This document shows positions 59,053 to 64,000 of a stretch of 64,000 nucleotides of DNA, in pieces. The stretch covers positions 1 to 64,000 of the forward strand of contig NZ_BBOJ01000005.1 of NCBI RefSeq assembly GCF_000974445.1. The letters run 5' to 3'. Source of the DNA: Lentzea aerocolonigenes. Lineage in GTDB: Bacteria; Actinomycetota; Actinomycetes; Mycobacteriales; Pseudonocardiaceae. The position numbers were made by a program, and so were the translations under genes. Under the pieces are notes generated by a model. The model had not been told where the DNA came from, ran no database searches, and saw only the letters and a program-made list of their open reading frames with translations. The first letter of the stretch is position 1. Each line of letters opens with the position of its first letter.

Positions 59053-61449
59053 TCAGCCGATCGCTCGCTCCGCACCCCAGGCCGCGATGTCCTCCCGGCT
59101 CTGCAGCCCGAGCTTCTCCCGCAACCGCTGCAACCGCGAAGCCACCGTCCGCACCGACACCCCGAGCCGGTTCGCGATCTGCTGGTTCGTCAGCCCCGAA
59201 GCCAGCAGCGCGATCACCCGCCGCTCGTGCTCGTCCAACGAGTCCGTGCGGTCCAGCCACACCTCGTCCTGAACGAACGCCTCGGTCTCCGCAGCCGTCA
59301 ACGGCGTTGCAGCAGCCTCCGCGCGCGCAACGGGCAGCATCAGCCGTGCGGTGCGCATGGCGCCGGCGACCTTTTCCGCCCAGAACGCGTCCGGCACCAC
59401 ACCGACCGATCGCCGCAACGCCCGTCCGGTCGCTTCCAGCCGTAGCGCGCGCTCGGCCTGACCGCGCATCAAAGCCACAACGGCCAAGCCCTCCAGCGCG
59501 TCTGGTGCGGTCAACGGGTTGATGCCGTCCATGCGCAGCGCCTCGCGGAAAGCGTGCATCGCCTCGTCCAGGTCTCCCTGCACCAACGCCACGGCACCGC
59601 GTGTGTTCAGAGCAGAGGCGATGCGCGCGGGCATGCCCGACGCGCGCGAGATCGGCAACGCCTTCATGACGTTCTTCTCGGCGCGTTCGTGCTTGCCCTG
59701 CGACAAGGCCGTGCGTGCCAAATCCACCAAACACGTCGCACGCGCTAAGGGCTCGCCCAACAACTCGGCCACCCTCAGGCACTCTGCGTTGTTCTGCGCC
59801 GACGCCTCCCACTCGCCGGACGACTGCTGCACTGCCGCCAACGTGCTGCGACAGCTCATCGCCAGCGCCGGCAACGGGAGGTTCCGCACCAGCCGTGACG
59901 CCTCGCCCGACAACTCGGCGGCCTCGTCGTGGTCCCCCTGCTCGGTCGCGAACCGGGCGGCGTGGTTGAGCGCCACGCAGCGGTAGTCGTCCCGAGTGGA
60001 CGGTCGTCGCAACGCGTCGCGCAACATCACTCGCGCCTGCCCGAGGCGTCCGCGTCGAGCCGCGGAGTCCGCCAGGGCCGCGGTCAGCAGCAGCAACCGT
60101 TCGTCGGAACGGTCAGCCGCCCATTCGACCGTGCCGAGCAGGCTGTCCACGTGGTTGTCGAGCTTCTGCTGCACCTCGGCCGGCACCGACAGCGGCGCGG
60201 TGACCAGCACGTCCGCCAGGTCCGTGAACCACCGGGCCAGCGCCTCGTAGGCGATGTCGAGCTCGCCGGCCGCCAGCAGCTTCTCCCTGGCGTGCAGCCG
60301 GACCGACTCCAGCTGCCGGAACCTCGTCGTGCCGGGGATCGCCGTCAGCAGCGACTTCGCCTGCAACCGCGACAGCACGTCCAGCACCGGTTCGGCGGAT
60401 CGTTCCGACGAGCAGACCTCGGTCGCCGCGGCGAGGTCGAAACCGCCGTCGAACACGGAAAGCCGGCGCAGCGCGAACTGTTCGTCCGGCGCGAGCAACT
60501 GGTAGCTCCAGTCGATGGCCTCGCGCAGCGACCGTTGGCGCGACGGCGACTTCCGGCAGCCCAGCGTCAGGAGCTCGAGCGGCTCGTCCATGCGGTCGCA
60601 GATGTCCGCCACCGGCAACAACTGCACCCAGCGCGCCGCCAGCTCGATCGCGAGCGGCATCCCCTCCAGCCGTGCGCACAGCAACGCGACCGCGGCGGTG
60701 TTCTCGGGCGTCAAGCGGAAGTCGGGCTTGCGTTCGCGCGCCCGTTCCACGAACAGCTTCACGGCCTCGGAGCGCGGCGCTGCCGTCGTCACCAGGTCCC
60801 GATCCGTTGACGCAACCGGCAAACCCTCAACGTGAAAGCTGACCTCACCGGTGATCCACAGCGCCTCACGTGACGTCGCGAGCACCCGCACACCGGGGCA
60901 GCGGTTCAGCAGGACGTCGACGAGTTCGGCGCACGAATCGAGAAGGTGTTCGCAGTTGTCGAGGACTACGACCACTTTCATGTTCACGAGCGTTTCCACG
61001 ACCGTGTCGCACAACGGTTCGTCCGGCTGCGCGACGACACCGAGCGCGTCGGCCACGGCGGGCATGACGTCGTCGGAAGCGGTGATCTCGCCGAGCTCGA
61101 CGAGCAGGACCCTGTCCGTTCGCCCGCGCCGCAACCGTCCCGCGGCCTCCAGCGCGAGCCGAGTCTTGCCCGCACCCGCACTGCCCACGAGCGTAACGAG
61201 ACGGTGCCTGCGCAACAGCTGGTCGAGCTTCGAGAGCTCCTGCTGGCGTCCGACGAACGAGTCGCGCGCGGCGGGCAGGTTCGACAGCACGCGCAGGTTC
61301 TGCCTGGTGGCGGGCGCGGGAGCGGAAACGGTGACACGGCGGCGATACGCCCGTTGGCGGCACGCGTTGGAGCAGTAGGACCTGCGCTGCTCGGAGGTGG
61401 CGGGAGGCAGCGTGCCGTCGCACAGGGCGCAACGTCCGGTGCTGGTCAT
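59053..61449 (-). CDS. ATPase-LuxR (LAL-like) regulator with N-terminal zinc-finger-like motif
   Basis: The 798-residue regulator begins with a compact four-cysteine motif (C7, C10, C26, C30; CALC ... YCSNACRQRAYRRR), then a P-loop ATPase (GSAGAGKTRLALEAA, VVVLDNCEHLL), a helical repeat region and a C-terminal LuxR HTH (LASGLTNQQIANRLGVSVRTV). LAL regulators often control secondary metabolism or sugar use; the signal is unknown. It ends at the breakpoint of a truncated XRE gene and diverges from an orphan response regulator by 204 bp. Confidence 0.88.
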   Translation of the reverse strand: MTSTGRCALCDGTLPPATSEQRRSYCSNACRQRAYRRRVTVSAPAPATRQNLRVLSNLPAARDSFVGRQQELSKLDQLLRRHRLVTLVGSAGAGKTRLALEAAGRLRRGRTDRVLLVELGEITASDDVMPAVADALGVVAQPDEPLCDTVVETLVNMKVVVVLDNCEHLLDSCAELVDVLLNRCPGVRVLATSREALWITGEVSFHVEGLPVASTDRDLVTTAAPRSEAVKLFVERARERKPDFRLTPENTAAVALLCARLEGMPLAIELAARWVQLLPVADICDRMDEPLELLTLGCRKSPSRQRSLREAIDWSYQLLAPDEQFALRRLSVFDGGFDLAAATEVCSSERSAEPVLDVLSRLQAKSLLTAIPGTTRFRQLESVRLHAREKLLAAGELDIAYEALARWFTDLADVLVTAPLSVPAEVQQKLDNHVDSLLGTVEWAADRSDERLLLLTAALADSAARRGRLGQARVMLRDALRRPSTRDDYRCVALNHAARFATEQGDHDEAAELSGEASRLVRNLPLPALAMSCRSTLAAVQQSSGEWEASAQNNAECLRVAELLGEPLARATCLVDLARTALSQGKHERAEKNVMKALPISRASGMPARIASALNTRGAVALVQGDLDEAMHAFREALRMDGINPLTAPDALEGLAVVALMRGQAERALRLEATGRALRRSVGVVPDAFWAEKVAGAMRTARLMLPVARAEAAATPLTAAETEAFVQDEVWLDRTDSLDEHERRVIALLASGLTNQQIANRLGVSVRTVASRLQRLREKLGLQSREDIAAWGAERAIG

Positions 61450-61653
61450 GAGTCCCTCTCCTCGAGCCGTAACGGCAGGCCGTTCCTGTCTCGGTGCGGC
61501 GAACGCGCAGGTGGCGGGCGGTGGCCTGCCGTGTGCAACCCGTTACACGTCGGCGTGCGCGAGACGGTTCGCAACACGGTCGTTATGCCTGCCTTCCCGA
61601 GATCCTCGTTCGGGAACAAACTGGCGACTGGTCCGGTCTGACAGGGAGTGCGC

Positions 61654-62367
61654 ATGACGTTGACGACGAGCACCTCGTGGGCGAGCGCAGGTCTGCAACT
61701 GGTGGACAAGTCGCGCACGATCACCGTTGGCATCGCTGACGACGAGGCTCTGGTCCGCACGGGAGTCCGTGGTGTGCTGGAACGTTCCGCCAACCTGGCG
61801 GTGGTCGGCGAGGCCGGCGACGGCGGCGGCGCGGTGGAGCTCGCGCGGCGGCAACGTCCGCAGGTGCTGCTGATGGACGCCGCGATGCCAGGCATGGAGA
61901 GCCTGGGAGCCGTGCGCATGATCCGCCGGCTCGTGCCGGGAACGCAGGTGATCGTGCTGTGCACCGCGCCGACCGAGGAGTTGCTCTTCCCGGCGCTGCG
62001 AGCGGGCGCGGCGGGATTCCTCTTCAAGAACAGCGAACCCGACGCGCTGGTGAACGCAGTCCGCGCCGTGGCAGCGGGCGAGGCGATCCTGTCGCCGTCC
62101 GCGACCCGAGCGCTCGTCGACCACTTCACCGGCGCCGACTCGGAACGCCGCGACGCCGCGCGCAGCCGCATCAGCCTGCTCACTCGACGGGAGCAGGAAG
62201 TGCTCGTGTACTTGGCGCAGGGCATGGCGAACGCACGCATCGCAAGGCTCATGTACCTCTCGGAGGGGGCGATCAAGGCCCACGTCAGCCGACTGCTGAC
62301 GAAACTGCGGTGCGACAACCGCGTCCAGGCCGCTCTCATCGCACGCGACGCCGCCCTTCCCTGCTGA
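61654..62367 (+). CDS. Orphan NarL/FixJ-family response regulator
   Basis: The 237-residue protein has a receiver domain (GIADDEALVRTGV, Asp in VLLMDAAMPGM, Lys in FLFKNSE) and a LuxR HTH (LTRREQEVLVYLAQGMANAR ... IKAHVSRLLTKL). All phosphorylation-site residues are present, but no kinase gene is adjacent. ATG 61654 has AGGGAG 5 nt upstream. It diverges from the ATPase-LuxR gene and could act with it. Confidence 0.92.
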   Translation: MTLTTSTSWASAGLQLVDKSRTITVGIADDEALVRTGVRGVLERSANLAVVGEAGDGGGAVELARRQRPQVLLMDAAMPGMESLGAVRMIRRLVPGTQVIVLCTAPTEELLFPALRAGAAGFLFKNSEPDALVNAVRAVAAGEAILSPSATRALVDHFTGADSERRDAARSRISLLTRREQEVLVYLAQGMANARIARLMYLSEGAIKAHVSRLLTKLRCDNRVQAALIARDAALPC

Positions 62368-62507
62368 ACTGACATTTCTGCAACGGCGTTGAAGTCAGAC
62401 TAGCCACGGATTTTCGCGCGGCGAAGCAGGTCACCCGGTTGGCCCCGTCCATAGTGATGTCTCTTTCCCGCCAGCGTCTCGGCTGGACTCAAGGCATGCT
62501 TGCCTTC

Positions 62508-63368
62508 ATGCGGCTGGAGAAGTTCTCGGAACGCTTGCCCTTTCAAGCACCTCTGTGTCCCGACAACTTGTTCGGCCACCTCATCGCCACCGCCGTGCCA
62601 GGCGTGGAGGAATGGCGCGACGGCGTCTACCGGCGCACCTTGCGGCTACCTGACGGATTCGGGATCGCGGCCCTGCAACCGTTCCCCGACCACATCGCGT
62701 GCACAGTGGAACTCTCGGATCCTCGCGATTTGGCTAGTGCTCTAGACCTTTGTCGCTTCCTGCTGGACCTCGACACCGATCCTTCTTCGGTGGACGATGC
62801 TTTGTCGGCCGATCCTCTTCTGGCACCACTAATTTCGACAGCGCCGGGCCGCCGAGTCCCGCGCACGGTGGACGGCGCGGAGTTCGCGATCCGTGCCGTG
62901 CTGGGCCAACAGGTCTCGACGAAGGCCGCCCGAACCCACGCCGCCCGCCTGGTGTCGCGCCACGGCACCCCGGTGGGCGACCTGCACCTGTTCCCGCTGG
63001 ACTTCGACCCGGCCGACCTGGCGATGCCCGAGTCCCGCCGCCGCACGATGTCCGCGTTGCTGGAAGCACTTCAGTCCGGTTTGGACCTCTCACCTCACGC
63101 CGACCGCGCGGTCGCCCGCGAGTGGCTGGCGTCGCTGCCGGGGTTCGGGCCGTGGACTGTCGAATCGATTGCGATGCGTTCGCTGGGCGACCCGGACGCG
63201 TTCCTGCCCACCGATCTCGGGATCCGGCTGGCGGCCAAGGCGTTGGGGCTGCCTTCGACGCCGGCGGCGTTGGTGCGGCGTGCGGAGGCTTGGCGGCCTT
63301 GGCGGGCTTATGCGGTGCAGCACCTGTGGGCCACCGGTGATCACGAGGTGAATCGGATTCCGGCTTGA
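62508..63368 (+). CDS. AlkA-type DNA-3-methyladenine glycosylase
   Basis: The 286-residue enzyme has an AlkA N-terminal domain (FQAPLCPDNLFGHLIATAVP), then the HhH-GPD fold: GQQVSTKAARTHAARLV, hairpin LPGFGPWTVESIAMRSLG and the catalytic Asp in PTDLGIRLAAKALG. It removes alkylated bases in base-excision repair. In many actinomycetes AlkA is fused to Ada; here it is free. ATG 62508 is used, with CATGCT 7 nt upstream; ATG 62496 is possible. Confidence 0.9.
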   Translation: MRLEKFSERLPFQAPLCPDNLFGHLIATAVPGVEEWRDGVYRRTLRLPDGFGIAALQPFPDHIACTVELSDPRDLASALDLCRFLLDLDTDPSSVDDALSADPLLAPLISTAPGRRVPRTVDGAEFAIRAVLGQQVSTKAARTHAARLVSRHGTPVGDLHLFPLDFDPADLAMPESRRRTMSALLEALQSGLDLSPHADRAVAREWLASLPGFGPWTVESIAMRSLGDPDAFLPTDLGIRLAAKALGLPSTPAALVRRAEAWRPWRAYAVQHLWATGDHEVNRIPA

Positions 63369-63615
63369 GCTGGGGGCGGGGGTTGCGCCGTTGGTGAGAA
63401 GTTGCGCAGCCGTCTGGTGCACCCCCACGCCCTTGAGGCTGGGTTGCCGGCTCAGGTCGGCGGCTCGCCTCTTCAGCGCTGTCTACAGTTTTAGCGCTGG
63501 CCGTCATCCCAGTGCTGGCCGCCCTGACCTGGCCGCCCCGATCCGGCAGCTGCCTCCTCGGCCCGGCCGACCCCAACCTTGCCTTTCCGGTCCTACTTCC
63601 TTGGCCCGGCCACCC

Positions 63616-64000
63616 TCAGGAGGTGTCGAGCCGCCGCATCCGTTGCATGCTCGCGTACATCGCCGCCGCCGACCCGTCCCGCACGAACCCCGGCAGCGGC
63701 GGCGGATCTTGCGCGAACCTCTGCAGGTCGGCGAACACGTCGAGCGCCGACGCGGGGCGGTCGTCGGGGTCCTTGGCCAGCAACCGTTGCACCACCGGGT
63801 CGAGCGCGCCCGGCACCGGCCGCGGGGGTTCCTTGACGTGCTTGTCGAACACCGCGTAGGCCGTCGGGCCGGTGAAGAGTTGTTCGCCGGTCAGCATTTC
63901 GTGCAGCACGCAGCCCAGCGCGTACAGGTCGCTGCGCGGTTCGGCGGTGCCGCGCTGGATCTGTTCGGGAGCCATGTAGGACGGCGTTCCCAGGATCTGG
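63616..64000 (-). CDS. Serine/threonine protein kinase, C-terminal part (cut by window edge)
   Basis: The visible 127 codons start in the activation segment (GTPSYMAPEQIQRG) and run through subdomains IX-XI (SDLYALGCVLHEMLTG, DPDDRPASALDVFADL) to a stop at 63616. The protein ends only about 30 residues after the kinase domain, without the transmembrane helix and PASTA or other sensor domains of PknB-type kinases; it is probably cytoplasmic. The ATP-binding lobe lies beyond position 64000. Confidence 0.88.
   Translation of the reverse strand, partial: QILGTPSYMAPEQIQRGTAEPRSDLYALGCVLHEMLTGEQLFTGPTAYAVFDKHVKEPPRPVPGALDPVVQRLLAKDPDDRPASALDVFADLQRFAQDPPPLPGFVRDGSAAAMYASMQRMRRLDTS

Overview
The window is high-GC actinobacterial DNA (roughly 70% by eye). 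Many GTG starts, 4-bp ATGA/GTGA gene overlaps, DesK/NarL and OmpR two-component pairs, an AfsR/SARP-type regulator, an ATPase-LuxR regulator, a GH18 chitinase and a Pls/PosA-type synthetase all fit a Pseudonocardiaceae-like filamentous actinomycete (Lentzea, Saccharothrix or Amycolatopsis neighbourhood). That placement is an inference from gene content. About fifteen genes have a TANNNT-like hexamer 6-7 nt before the start codon and no Shine-Dalgarno sequence, so leaderless transcription looks common here.

Layout. 1-9.3 kb: a nested palindrome, a Gfo/Idh/MocA oxidoreductase, a tandem-MerR regulator divergent from an erythromycin-esterase-family enzyme, a DesK/NarL pair, a DUF1023-type hydrolase, and two related membrane acyltransferases, one fused to a secreted-type phospholipase A2 domain. 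9.3-15.8 kb: a TetR repressor, an SGNH esterase and a carboxylase/acyl-CoA dehydrogenase operon of the accD1-accA1-fadE19 (branched-chain acyl-CoA catabolism) type; near-identical operator palindromes sit before the TetR gene and the operon. 15.8-22.7 kb: an AidB-like acyl-CoA dehydrogenase, an AfsR-like regulator, and a tmsA-tmsB pair for 10-methyl-branched fatty acids. 22.7-32.1 kb: VapBC, an HtrA-like protease without PDZ, a degenerate GGDEF/EAL protein, a GNAT pseudogene, flavin enzymes, a cupin, a frameshifted DUF6098 gene and two proteins of unknown function.

32.1-42.4 kb: a secreted subtilase facing a lipoprotein that resembles the subtilase propeptide, an MFS transporter, an MscS channel, and a four-gene cassette (J-domain pseudokinase, vWA protein, PurA paralogue, NrtR-like protein). 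The cassette is the best candidate for an undescribed system. 42.4-49.3 kb: a Pls-type poly-amino-acid synthetase with a lysine-like adenylation code, translationally coupled to an M1 aminopeptidase, then a polytopic membrane protein. 49.3-64 kb: an OmpR/EnvZ-type pair, RecD2, an alpha/beta hydrolase preceded by an uncharacterised 38-codon ORF, M14 carboxypeptidase, DD-peptidase-like hydrolase, a chitinase with two DasR-type operators, a truncated XRE regulator, a zinc-finger ATPase-LuxR regulator, an orphan response regulator, AlkA, and the end of a Ser/Thr kinase.

No rRNA, tRNA, CRISPR array, transposase or integrase was seen. Two copies of a 51-bp inverted repeat (9974 and 53309) and two gene remnants (26.5-26.9 kb and 58.9 kb) are the only signs of rearrangement.
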